22,825 nt of DNA from Methanomicrobiales archaeon (GTDB taxonomy: Archaea; Halobacteriota; Methanomicrobia; Methanomicrobiales; JACTUA01): the NCBI GenBank assembly GCA_028678965.1, contig JAJRCM010000048.1, positions 1 through 22,825 of the forward strand, written 5' to 3'. Shown here one piece after another: positions 7,133-14,166 of this stretch (its first letter is position 1; each line of letters starts with the position of its first letter). The notes beneath the pieces were generated by a model. The model saw only the letters and a list, made by a program, of their open reading frames with translations. It was not told where the DNA came from and searched no databases. Made by a program: the position numbers and the translations under genes.

Positions 7133-8349
7133 ACTACTTCCCCCGCCCTGTTCAGGAGCGTGGCCAGGTCTTTTGGATCGTAGATTCGCTTACTACACTC
7201 CTTAACGAGGATACGATCCTCCATCTCGCTTCCGCGACAGGTGTAATACCTTCCTAGAAGAAGATCACGGATCCGGAAAAAAACCTCATCCATGCCCAGA
7301 GGGTTATTCTCTGCTATTTCCACGGCCTTATCAAGGATCAGACCGGAAAGAGCTTCCACCGGCTCACGAGGGATAAGCACATTGTGGGTCTTGGTGCCAT
7401 CATCGATCACCCCTTTGATCCTGAGGTCATACCTGAAGGTATTCTGGATCTCATGGACTGGACAATAATTCTGACGAGAAAGAACGCGGTTGCACCCGTT
7501 GACCGGACAGCGCTTCACCAGCCCCGATCCCAGTGCAATGTGCACCATTGCCCCGGAGATCATCTCTCCACTTCTCACCTGGAGGTCGATATCTTCCGGT
7601 ACGGAGATCGCTCCTGTCAGGTTCAGAGAGAGGCGGCCATTGAATTCATCCACCTGGGCATAGTAAATGGAGTAGACCGTATTGAGGGTGAGCTTCTCTT
7701 TCCCGTTCTCCTCCCATATCGTGAATTTGATGGTTCCCGATTCGTCCCCCAGGAGCCCGGTCTGAAGCATTCGGGGGTGGGCAGGTTCCCATTCCTGGAT
7801 CATCTTGGCACGGGTACTCCCCACACCGGGCCCCAGTTCTGCAATCTTAACCACTGCAGGGATGAGGGGGGCATCCTGTTCCATCCTGGTGATGGTGGTA
7901 CCCGAATGGATGTTCAACTTGGGAGCTCCTTTGTACTCATCAACAACCGCAGAGTCAAAATGGTACCACAAACCCTGGTCAAGGGGAGGTGCACCCGCTC
8001 GTGCCCATACCACAAAACGGATTGCTCCACTGGTGTCCGCGATGATTCCCGCTTGGGCGATTGCCGGGGTGGGTGGTGAAGAAAGGGATACCACTTTTCC
8101 TTCCACCGTCACCCACTCGCCTGGCACGAGGGTGCCGATCTCCTTCAGCTCCGCGGAACGAGGGCCAAGGGAAGAGATGGAATACTCCTTCGCCATTTCA
8201 TTCAGGACCGTTCTCTCTGCCTCAGTGATATGGACGCCAAATTCTTCAACAAGACGTTTTAATTTGGCTTCTATCTTTTTTTTATCGGCAGATTTTCCTT
8301 TCGACTCAATTTTATGGGAGATTCTTTCAACAACCTCTGTAAGGTTCAT
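7129..8349 (-). CDS. rpa: replication protein A (single-stranded DNA-binding)
   Basis: Archaeal RPA large-subunit type protein of 406 residues. It has an N-terminal helical region (1-60), an OB fold at about 75-155 (WVTVEGKVVSLSSPP to KLNIHSG), a second at about 180-250 (GLLGDESGTIKFTIW), then a zinc finger C281-x4-C286-x9-C296-x2-H299 and a C-terminal OB-like region. It coats single-stranded DNA during replication and repair. This two-OB-plus-zinc-finger layout is the euryarchaeal RPA41-like form. A TATA box on the minus strand at 8386-8393 precedes it, and the RPA-associated gene follows with overlap. Confidence 0.9.
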   Translation of the reverse strand: MNLTEVVERISHKIESKGKSADKKKIEAKLKRLVEEFGVHITEAERTVLNEMAKEYSISSLGPRSAELKEIGTLVPGEWVTVEGKVVSLSSPPTPAIAQAGIIADTSGAIRFVVWARAGAPPLDQGLWYHFDSAVVDEYKGAPKLNIHSGTTITRMEQDAPLIPAVVKIAELGPGVGSTRAKMIQEWEPAHPRMLQTGLLGDESGTIKFTIWEENGKEKLTLNTVYSIYYAQVDEFNGRLSLNLTGAISVPEDIDLQVRSGEMISGAMVHIALGSGLVKRCPVNGCNRVLSRQNYCPVHEIQNTFRYDLRIKGVIDDGTKTHNVLIPREPVEALSGLILDKAVEIAENNPLGMDEVFFRIRDLLLGRYYTCRGSEMEDRILVKECSKRIYDPKDLATLLNRAGEVV

Positions 8350-8385
8350 ACCAACATCTCCATCCGATTATCGACTCTACCTAGC

Positions 8386-8393
8386 ATATAAAC
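8386..8393 (-). promoter_or_regulatory. TATA box for rpa operon
   Basis: Reads TTTATATG on the minus strand, about 40 bases before the rpa ATG at 8349, predicting a leader of roughly a dozen bases. Confidence 0.5.
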
Positions 8394-8435
8394 CATGGTT
8401 CTGTGGTGTGAAACTGCGGTGCTACTGAACCAATG

Positions 8436-8443
8436 CTTAAGTA
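8436..8443 (+). promoter_or_regulatory. TATA-like box for the DUF1858 gene
   Basis: CTTAAGTA lies about 28 bases before the ATG at 8468, consistent with a leaderless transcript. It shares a 118-base interval with the divergent rpa promoter. Confidence 0.45.
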
Positions 8444-8467
8444 GCAGCGCCGCTAAAATGATGAGAT

Positions 8468-8662
8468 ATGGCAGTTACGGCCGACAGCACAATTATGGAT
8501 CTTATCCACGAGAAACCTGAAGCTGCACAGGTTTTATTTAAGTTCGGTATGGGCTGTCTCGGATGTGCGGTTGCCCGCGGGGAAACCGTCCGGGAGGCAG
8601 CTATGGCACACGGGATTCCACTACAGGAACTCCTTGACGCCCTCGGAATTCAGGAAAAATAA
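8468..8662 (+). CDS. DUF1858 domain protein (small CxxC protein)
   Basis: A 64-residue protein that is almost entirely one DUF1858 domain: STIMDLIHEKPEAAQVLFKF followed by GMGCLGCAVARGETVREAAM, with the conserved C30-x2-C33 pair. The family is common in anaerobes, alone or fused to hybrid-cluster and redox proteins. The cysteine pair suggests a redox or metal-binding role, but no activity is established. It has its own TATA-like box and is convergent with cbiZ, with only ten bases between the stops. A T-rich CTATTTTTATAACC follows the stop and may serve as terminator. Confidence 0.9.
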   Translation: MAVTADSTIMDLIHEKPEAAQVLFKFGMGCLGCAVARGETVREAAMAHGIPLQELLDALGIQEK

Positions 8663-8672
8663 GATCCTATTT

Positions 8673-9548
8673 TTATAACCGTTCACTGACCGCTCGCAGC
8701 TCACGGAGCGTTGCTTCAGGATTCTTCTTCAGGTATGCTGCTACGTCCGGTATATGAAGGAGTGTACACTGGCTGCAGCTCCACACAGTGCCCCCGCTGG
8801 AGCTCTCCACCCACTGCCCTAGACCTTCATCTCTGCAAGGATAGAACGGACAATAGCAGAAACTGCAGGATTGTCCCTGAAAGTGGCACGGGAAATAGGG
8901 GCAGTCTTTCGCAGACCATTCAACCCAGTGACTGCCATCATACCTGCTGTGGATAAAGAGTGAAGGTTCTGTCCGGTGCACCATCTCTTCGTGTCGTTTG
9001 AGCGCTTCCTGTACTCCGAAAAGAACTGCCGCGTATACCCTTTTTCCCACCTCAGTGAGTGTTCCTGCATACACGTGGTGTACATCCCCCTCGCAGGCTA
9101 CCACTACTTCATCAGTCGTGGTACCGGTAAATGTATACCCCATCAGCTGAAGAGCTCGTGTCTTTGCCTCGGTCGCGGTGATGATCGTCTCCAGGATCGC
9201 CCCTTCTGATAGCCCTTCACTGCTATGGATGACGATGTTGATCGTATGGGGTGGTTCAGGGTTTGGATTACTGACACCGGCGGTTATGAAGGCAGTGATG
9301 AAATCAAAGTGGAGAATGCAGAGGTTGCGCATCTCAACAGCGGTCAGGAGTCCGAAAAAATCACGTGGCAATCCCTGCTCGCTTACGATTCGCTCCATCG
9401 AGCGGAACGGCTCTTGATGATCCCAATCAAGAGCGACAGTGTGATTTAGAATGGTGGAGATGCGCCGAAGTCCGCCGTTAACACCGGTACTTGCCGCTAG
9501 AAAGGAACCACGGATAAAAAGGGTTGACCCTCGGATAAAATATCTCAT
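8673..9548 (-). CDS. cbiZ: adenosylcobinamide amidohydrolase CbiZ with C-terminal Cys-rich domain
   Basis: CbiZ cleaves the aminopropanol arm of adenosylcobinamide, or of some pseudo-cobamides, to adenosylcobyric acid so that archaea can salvage corrinoids. Residues about 1-195 are the CbiZ domain, with the hallmark SFLAASTGVNGGLRRISTIL near the N-terminus and ITATEAKTRALQ in the middle. Residues about 213-291 are a separate cysteine-rich zinc-binding-like domain (C216, C221, C228, C231, C233, C238, C258, C261), which I recognise as the 'cysteine-rich small domain' often found with CbiZ in methanogens. The gene overlaps the upstream NrdD-like gene (ATGA), so they are co-translated. Corrinoids are needed for methyl transfer in methanogenesis. 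Confidence 0.88.
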   Translation of the reverse strand: MRYFIRGSTLFIRGSFLAASTGVNGGLRRISTILNHTVALDWDHQEPFRSMERIVSEQGLPRDFFGLLTAVEMRNLCILHFDFITAFITAGVSNPNPEPPHTINIVIHSSEGLSEGAILETIITATEAKTRALQLMGYTFTGTTTDEVVVACEGDVHHVYAGTLTEVGKRVYAAVLFGVQEALKRHEEMVHRTEPSLFIHSRYDGSHWVEWSAKDCPYFPCHFQGQSCSFCYCPFYPCRDEGLGQWVESSSGGTVWSCSQCTLLHIPDVAAYLKKNPEATLRELRAVSERL

Positions 9549-9907
9549 GCGAGGTCGTAGCGGACCCGATCTTTCAGTTCCTGTTGTTTACCGGCATTCC
9601 ATCCGGAGACGTCTTGTAGATACCCGGTCACCCGGCTGATCTGGACTACATCGTGGCAGCCACACTGGGGACAGATAGCGGCACCACAAAGGGGGCAGTA
9701 TTCAATACCAGGGGTCATCTCATGGTAACAGTGGTGATGATCGAGCGGACACATAATCGGCAGGTGCGTCTCTCCGCACACTGGACATGGTGTGGAGGTT
9801 ACAATGTTGTAACAGCGATGGCACTTGTATTTTCGTTCATTGACGGGAATATCCTCCAGCTTTCGGTAATTCCCCATGATCTTCTGCTGTTCTGGCGTCC
9901 AGTGCAT
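9545..9907 (-). CDS. stand-alone protein resembling the zinc/glycyl-radical tail of anaerobic RNR (NrdD)
   Basis: A 120-residue protein with cysteine pairs C29/C32, C41/C44, C71/C74 and C79/C82 plus C53, C60 and C84. The C-terminus SRVTGYLQDVSGWNAGKQQE is very like the NrdD tail. G95 in VTGYL sits where class III ribonucleotide reductases carry the glycyl radical, and WNAGKQQELKDR is the usual continuation. The catalytic barrel of NrdD is absent, and I see no truncation: the protein has its own start, TATA box and a distinct N-terminal zinc region. It may be a separate subunit, a regulatory zinc protein or a repurposed tail. Such short proteins are often labelled anaerobic RNR in methanogen genomes. 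It is the first gene of a two-gene operon with cbiZ. Confidence 0.72.
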   Translation of the reverse strand: MHWTPEQQKIMGNYRKLEDIPVNERKYKCHRCYNIVTSTPCPVCGETHLPIMCPLDHHHCYHEMTPGIEYCPLCGAAICPQCGCHDVVQISRVTGYLQDVSGWNAGKQQELKDRVRYDLA

Positions 9908-10061
9908 ACAGCTCGATGGTGTGGTACGATATTAAACATTACGTATCAGGTATGAAAATATCCCGTTCTCTGTGAGCCTTTGGCTGTAAAAAGTCCTTCA
10001 GATATTCCGATTGACCAAAAAGTTGTTAAAAGCGTTCGTGTACAGTATCATTGCTAGTGTC
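9908..10061. other. intergenic region between the NrdD-like gene and the small Cys-rich ORF
   Basis: Holds the minus-strand TATA box at 9928-9936 and a plus-strand TATA-like GTTAAAAG near 10025. Otherwise I see no gene or RNA structure. Confidence 0.4.
9928..9936 (-). promoter_or_regulatory. TATA box for the NrdD-like/cbiZ operon
   Basis: TTTAATATC on the minus strand lies about 25 bases before the ATG at 9907, predicting leaderless transcription. Confidence 0.55.
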
Positions 10062-10247
10062 ATGATCACAACCACCGCAATCGAGTGCGAGCAAATAAAA
10101 ACCTTCTGCCAGATCTGCAATCGTCGCTTCAGTATCCGCAACATTTCTTGTTGCCCCAAGTGTTCAATCTGGCGTCAAGTCTGTCAGGTGTGCAGGGGCC
10201 TGGAAACCTGTTCTACGTCCGTTCTGTGCCCGTTTAAGAGTGTATAA
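10062..10247 (+). CDS. possible small cysteine-rich (zinc-ribbon-like) protein
   Basis: A 61-codon ORF from ATG 10062; the frame can also start at TTG 10011, giving 78 codons. It carries three CxxC pairs: C16/C19 (FCQICNRRF), C31/C34 (CCPKC) and C41/C44 (VCQVC), plus C50 and C56, in a spacing compatible with one or two zinc ribbons. A TATA-like GTTAAAAG at about 10025-10032 lies roughly 33 bases before the ATG. No family is recognised. It is the only reasonable frame in a roughly 400-base gap. The regular cysteine spacing argues for a gene, but the codon use is not decisive. Confidence 0.4.
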   Translation: MITTTAIECEQIKTFCQICNRRFSIRNISCCPKCSIWRQVCQVCRGLETCSTSVLCPFKSV

Positions 10248-10313
10248 GGGGATAGCCTCGTCATCCGCCTCAGGGACTCATAGGGTTCATCATCGCTCAG
10301 GACGGTACATTCA

Positions 10314-10946
10314 TCATCGGCGGATGATTGCGAGAGTACGTGCTGCTGCTGCAGGGTCAGGAGCTTCGTAGATCGTCCGGCCCACGATCACCCCATCCAC
10401 CAGCGGGGCAACCTTTTCCATCTCACCACCTTGGGTACCCACACCAGGAGCATAGATCAGTTTTGATCCCACAATCGCCCGTAGCTTCCCAATCCGTTCC
10501 GGTCGAGTAGCAGGGGCAATAATCCCATCAGCATCACATTGTATGGCGAGGAGTGCAATCCGTTCTGCCACCACCTGGATAAACTCAATCGCACCTGGAT
10601 GACTCATTTCAGCGACGATATAACATTTCCCACCATGTTCGTGGGCCGTTTCGACGCAGGCCTGTACTGCATCACTCCCGGTGAATCCATGGGCAATCAC
10701 CCCCTCAAACCCTGCGGCAAAGACCTCTTCGCAGATCAATCGGTTGGTTGCCGGAATATCTGCTACCTTGAAATCGGCGATCAGCGGTATACCCAGGGGA
10801 TCCAGTTCTCTGGCAATAGCAAGGCCTGAAGCGAGGACGAGAGGGTACCCCACCTTGATAGCATCGAGATGGGGAGCACAGGCAGAAGCAACCGCGAGAG
10901 CCCGTTCCTTCTCTTTCACGTCAAGGGCAAGGATCAGATCAGTCAT
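10314..10946 (-). CDS. pyrF: orotidine-5'-phosphate decarboxylase
   Basis: PyrF decarboxylates OMP to UMP, the last step of de novo pyrimidine synthesis. The 210-residue TIM-barrel protein shows D9 (LALDV), K31 (AIKVGYP), the catalytic D58-x-K60-x2-D63 array in IADFKVADIP, and the phosphate-binding APGVGTQGG and VGRTIYEAPDP loops. Length is typical of archaeal OMP decarboxylase. The start overlaps the end of dys by eight bases, placing it as the last gene of the tiaS-dys-pyrF run. Confidence 0.97.
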   Translation of the reverse strand: MTDLILALDVKEKERALAVASACAPHLDAIKVGYPLVLASGLAIARELDPLGIPLIADFKVADIPATNRLICEEVFAAGFEGVIAHGFTGSDAVQACVETAHEHGGKCYIVAEMSHPGAIEFIQVVAERIALLAIQCDADGIIAPATRPERIGKLRAIVGSKLIYAPGVGTQGGEMEKVAPLVDGVIVGRTIYEAPDPAAAARTLAIIRR

Positions 10947-11871
10947 GGGAGATCCTCTCCAAGGTTGCTGCTACCAGGAGGGGGAGGGTGATGGTAGCAT
11001 CCCCATACACAGTCACGGCCTCTGCTTCCCCTTCCAGCTTTCCCCACGAACGGGCTTCATCAAGGGTGGCACCAGAAAGGCCGCCGAGGTCCGGGCGATC
11101 ACCGGTGAGCTGGATGGCATAATCGAATCCGCGAGGAGTGAGAAGCATTCCCTGGAAGATGTAATTTTTTGGGACTCCTCCGCCGATGATGAGTGCGCCA
11201 GCTCGTGTCGCCCCATAGCAGTGGTCGATCAGACCTTTCATATCGCCACAAGCATCAATAGTGAATGGATGTGTCTGGGAGAAAAGCCAGACCTGGAGCC
11301 CAATCATAGAGTCCTGGAGTGCCGGGACAAAAACAGGAACCTGTTTTTTTGCGGCGGTGGCAAGAATGCCTCCGGGCAATTGTTTCCCGATCTCAGCAAG
11401 GAGCTCTGCAATGGTCATGGTCGAACCTGAGGGGAGATCGCCCAGGACGCCCTGGATAAACGCCTCAAGATGCTCGAATGCGTCATCTGGGAGATATACA
11501 TCGTAGATCCGGTTGATGGAGTGCTGCCGCAGCTCCACATCGGAACAGAGTGACGTGCCGTGATAATGATGGCAGCCAATCGCTTCGAGGATGTCATGCA
11601 CGCAATTTGCACCGGTAGAGACAAGGATATCGATGAAGCCCTGCTCAATCAGGTCAGTGACGATACCGCCCATCCCCGCAGGTACCATAGCACCGGCGAG
11701 TCCGAAGAACCGGGTCGCATCGCGATCGCGGAGCATCCGTTCATAAATCCTTACTGCCCGAGAGAGAGCTCCTCCGTTGTACGCGCCGGCTTCCCCCAGC
11801 TGCTCTATTAGTTCTCCCACCGTCATGCCTGCCCTCACCCGTACCTGTCGGACCGGCTCACCGCACTCCAT
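10939..11871 (-). CDS. dys: deoxyhypusine synthase
   Basis: Transfers the aminobutyl group of spermidine, NAD-dependently, to a lysine of archaeal initiation factor aIF5A, the first step of hypusine formation. The 310-residue protein has the NAD-site features TGANCVHD and IIGGGVPKNY, the substrate region VPVFVPALQDSMIG, and the catalytic lysine K278 in EARSWGKL. The start ATG at 11871 has a purine-rich GTGGAGTGGAG upstream, and 18 bases separate it from tiaS. The aIF5A gene is not in the window. Confidence 0.95.
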   Translation of the reverse strand: MECGEPVRQVRVRAGMTVGELIEQLGEAGAYNGGALSRAVRIYERMLRDRDATRFFGLAGAMVPAGMGGIVTDLIEQGFIDILVSTGANCVHDILEAIGCHHYHGTSLCSDVELRQHSINRIYDVYLPDDAFEHLEAFIQGVLGDLPSGSTMTIAELLAEIGKQLPGGILATAAKKQVPVFVPALQDSMIGLQVWLFSQTHPFTIDACGDMKGLIDHCYGATRAGALIIGGGVPKNYIFQGMLLTPRGFDYAIQLTGDRPDLGGLSGATLDEARSWGKLEGEAEAVTVYGDATITLPLLVAATLERISHD

Positions 11872-11889
11872 TTACTGACTCCACTCCAC

Positions 11890-13152
11890 TCATGGTTGGA
11901 TGCTCATCCCTATAATTACAGGGGTTGGGGAGAGAGATGGGGCTCCCCGTACAAGGGGTTTTGCCAGATGGCGACGAGCACAGGGTGGAACCTCATACCA
12001 CCCGGTGCGGAGAAGACGTAGCTGGAGTGTAACCTGCGGTTCCTTGCTCTTTGTGCGGCAGTTCCGGCACTTGTATCCTTTGTCCGTCCCTGCACTGGTC
12101 ATCCTCTTTCCACAGATACCACAGAGCGGTGGGCTCTTTACAACCCACTCCACCAAGGAGAGAATGCACATCTTCTCGAGGTTGATACTCCCCTGTTTCC
12201 AGCTCCCGACCACTATCAGGCGGTCCCCGGGCAGCAGAGCCCGTACCACGTCACGAAATCGTTTTGTCGGCTCGTAAGCCATGCAATGGATGGTACCATC
12301 CCTCCCGGAAATCCCAAATCCTACATGACCACCTTTCCCTGTTTTTGGCGGTGAGGATACCACGCCTTCCAGCAGGTAGGATCGTCCTTCCTCGAGATGC
12401 CCGATCGTTCCCGGAACGAGATGGGCATCAGTACCCTGGTTGGTGAGAAAAACCTGTTCGCATGCGGGTTCTTCTGAAAAGATGAAGGATCGTCCTCGTG
12501 CCACCCAGAACGGACTCTCACCCCGGATACCGAAAAGGACGGGATCGGGCGTATGGGGAACACAAACCGTACTGTCTTCACCAGTATCCACGCTATCCCA
12601 GGTATGGGGGTAGGTATCCGCCTCTGAGGTGAAGAGTGTGGTCTTCTCCACGTGTCGTGCGGTACCCCACCGGTCAGGAGTACGATAGACGAGTAACTCA
12701 AACGTGACGTCTGGGAGCTCAGCACAGACAGCTGCCGTCGCACCGATCAGTCCCCGTCCGGATTTGTAGCCTTTAAACAAGGCACACGCCTTCGTGAGAA
12801 CAGTCACCGCTTCGTCAATCGAGCAGAAATCTCTGGCTGCCTGATAGTAGAATGCGGCAGGAGGTTTCTCCTGGACCACCACCACACCAGGATGAGTTTC
12901 TTCCGCACCGAAGTCAGCGAGCGCTTCCACCCACCGACAGGCAAGATCAAATGCCAAGGCTACATCGCCATCTGCTTCTATGGCGATTGCCGCGTTCCCT
13001 CTCGTTTTCCAGGTTACATTCGGATTCAGGCGCACCAGAAACGCCCGGTGGATTCGGTACCCGTGCTCGCGAAGGGACTGAATGAGGCGAGCCGCGAGGT
13101 ACGTGGTACACATTGTTCGAGGCGAATCCGTGTCGTCAATCCCGATGAGCAT
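11890..13152 (-). CDS. tiaS: tRNA(Ile2) 2-agmatinylcytidine synthetase TiaS
   Basis: TiaS attaches agmatine to C34 of tRNA-Ile(CAU), using ATP, so that it reads AUA codons; it is archaea-specific. It starts with MLIGIDDTDSP, the conserved N-terminal acidic motif, and has the kinase-like central region (FKGYKSGRGLIGA), an OB-fold anticodon-binding region near LLEGVVSSPPKTGKGGHVGF, and a C-terminal zinc ribbon (CGICGK and CRNC). Length is 420 residues, usual for the family. A GTG at 13173 is in frame, but it falls beside a TATA-like run and adds residues the family lacks, so I use ATG 13152. The gene heads a unit with dys and pyrF. Confidence 0.93.
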   Translation of the reverse strand: MLIGIDDTDSPRTMCTTYLAARLIQSLREHGYRIHRAFLVRLNPNVTWKTRGNAAIAIEADGDVALAFDLACRWVEALADFGAEETHPGVVVVQEKPPAAFYYQAARDFCSIDEAVTVLTKACALFKGYKSGRGLIGATAAVCAELPDVTFELLVYRTPDRWGTARHVEKTTLFTSEADTYPHTWDSVDTGEDSTVCVPHTPDPVLFGIRGESPFWVARGRSFIFSEEPACEQVFLTNQGTDAHLVPGTIGHLEEGRSYLLEGVVSSPPKTGKGGHVGFGISGRDGTIHCMAYEPTKRFRDVVRALLPGDRLIVVGSWKQGSINLEKMCILSLVEWVVKSPPLCGICGKRMTSAGTDKGYKCRNCRTKSKEPQVTLQLRLLRTGWYEVPPCARRHLAKPLVRGAPSLSPTPVIIGMSIQP

Positions 13153-13160
13153 GACCCCAG

Positions 13161-13186
13161 TATTTATATTCACGGGCGGCTATATG
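13161..13186. promoter_or_regulatory. overlapping divergent TATA-like elements between tiaS and the regulator
   Basis: TATTTATATT at 13161-13170 lies about 35 bases before the plus-strand ATG at 13201. CCATATAG, read on the minus strand at about 13178-13185, lies about 29 bases before the tiaS ATG at 13152. The two starts are only 48 bases apart, so the two promoters overlap. Confidence 0.5.
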
Positions 13187-13200
13187 GCTTTTTAACCAAA

Positions 13201-14112
13201 ATGCAGGACGATCGGCTCTCACAGATGGTCTGCAGCGTTCTCTTGATGGCAGGCTATCAGGTATCTGAACGATGTAGTATGCGACCCCGCAGTTTTGACC
13301 TGATTGCCGCAGTTGAGGACCAGAAGATCATCATTAAGGTGGTTACCCATATGGACAGTGTGAATGAGGAGATGGCCCAGGATCTTGACCAGATCGCCTC
13401 TCACCTTTCTATGGTGCCGGTCATTGTTGGGGAGCGTTCCCGTGATGCCCCCCTCCAACGAGGTGCTGTCTACCTTCGCTATGGAATTTTCGCTATCAGT
13501 GTGGCAACCCTTTATGATTACCTTGTGGAGCATATACCGCCCCTCATTTATGCATCACCGGGAGGGCTCTATGTTAATATCGATGGGAGAATCCTCCGCA
13601 AATTACGGGAGCACCACCAGCTTTCTCTTGGAGATCTTGCTCACCTGCTGGGAGTGTCCCGCCGTGCCATCAGCAAGTATGAGGGTGGCATGGGGACGAC
13701 TCTTGAGGTGGCAATCCGCTTAGAGGAGATCTTTGATGCTTCAATAACCGTGCCCATCGATATTTTGTCCTATCATTCGCGGTTCACTCATGGTGCTGAG
13801 GAAAAGGGAGGCAGTATTCCCCCGGATCTCGAGCGGATTGGGCTGGAGTGCCACTCCATCCACCGTGCTCCCTTCGAAGCCCTCGCTATCTTCGAGGACC
13901 ACCGCATTCTGACAGGGTATGGCACTGCGCAGCGAGTGGTCAAGCGCGCTTCCCTGATCAGCAATCTCTCCCAGATTGCGAATACTTACGCAATGTGCGT
14001 CATTACAGATTATGATAAGCAAAAGAAGATTGGAAATACCCTTATTATCGGAGAACGGCGCTTACGTTCTCTGGAAGACGGTTTTGACCTCATTGAGCTG
14101 ATCAATGGGTAA
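13201..14112 (+). CDS. archaeal HTH transcriptional regulator (COG1395 type)
   Basis: A 303-residue protein. Residues about 1-125 form an alpha/beta domain (SFDLIAAVEDQKIIIKVVTH resembles a restriction-endonuclease-like core without an obvious intact catalytic set). Residues about 129-183 are a Cro/XRE helix-turn-helix (LGDLAHLLGVSRRAISKYEG). The remainder repeats an alpha/beta fold with DLERIGLECHSIHRAPFEAL. This is the layout of the conserved archaeal 'putative HTH-type transcriptional regulatory protein' family. The frame is open upstream to 12892, but that part antisenses tiaS; the ATG at 13201 follows a TATA box and matches the family start. The target is unknown; the neighbours are tiaS and the thermosome. 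Confidence 0.87.
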   Translation: MQDDRLSQMVCSVLLMAGYQVSERCSMRPRSFDLIAAVEDQKIIIKVVTHMDSVNEEMAQDLDQIASHLSMVPVIVGERSRDAPLQRGAVYLRYGIFAISVATLYDYLVEHIPPLIYASPGGLYVNIDGRILRKLREHHQLSLGDLAHLLGVSRRAISKYEGGMGTTLEVAIRLEEIFDASITVPIDILSYHSRFTHGAEEKGGSIPPDLERIGLECHSIHRAPFEALAIFEDHRILTGYGTAQRVVKRASLISNLSQIANTYAMCVITDYDKQKKIGNTLIIGERRLRSLEDGFDLIELING

Positions 14113-14115
14113 TAA

Positions 14116-14126
14116 TGTATATATAG
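14116..14126 (+). promoter_or_regulatory. TATA box and GGTGAT ribosome site for the thermosome gene
   Basis: TGTATATATAG is a strong TATA box 41-50 bases before the ATG at 14167. It predicts a leader of roughly 20 bases carrying GGTGAT at 14156-14161, a good Shine-Dalgarno. This is the strongest promoter by eye in the window, fitting an abundant chaperonin. Confidence 0.65.
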
Positions 14127-14166
14127 AACCACAATACAACATTTTTACGCTACGTGGTGATAGTCT

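Noticed and set aside
12892..13200. 103-codon upstream extension of the COG1395 regulator
   Set aside because: It lies antisense to the well-supported tiaS coding region, and the family start and a TATA box both point to ATG 13201.
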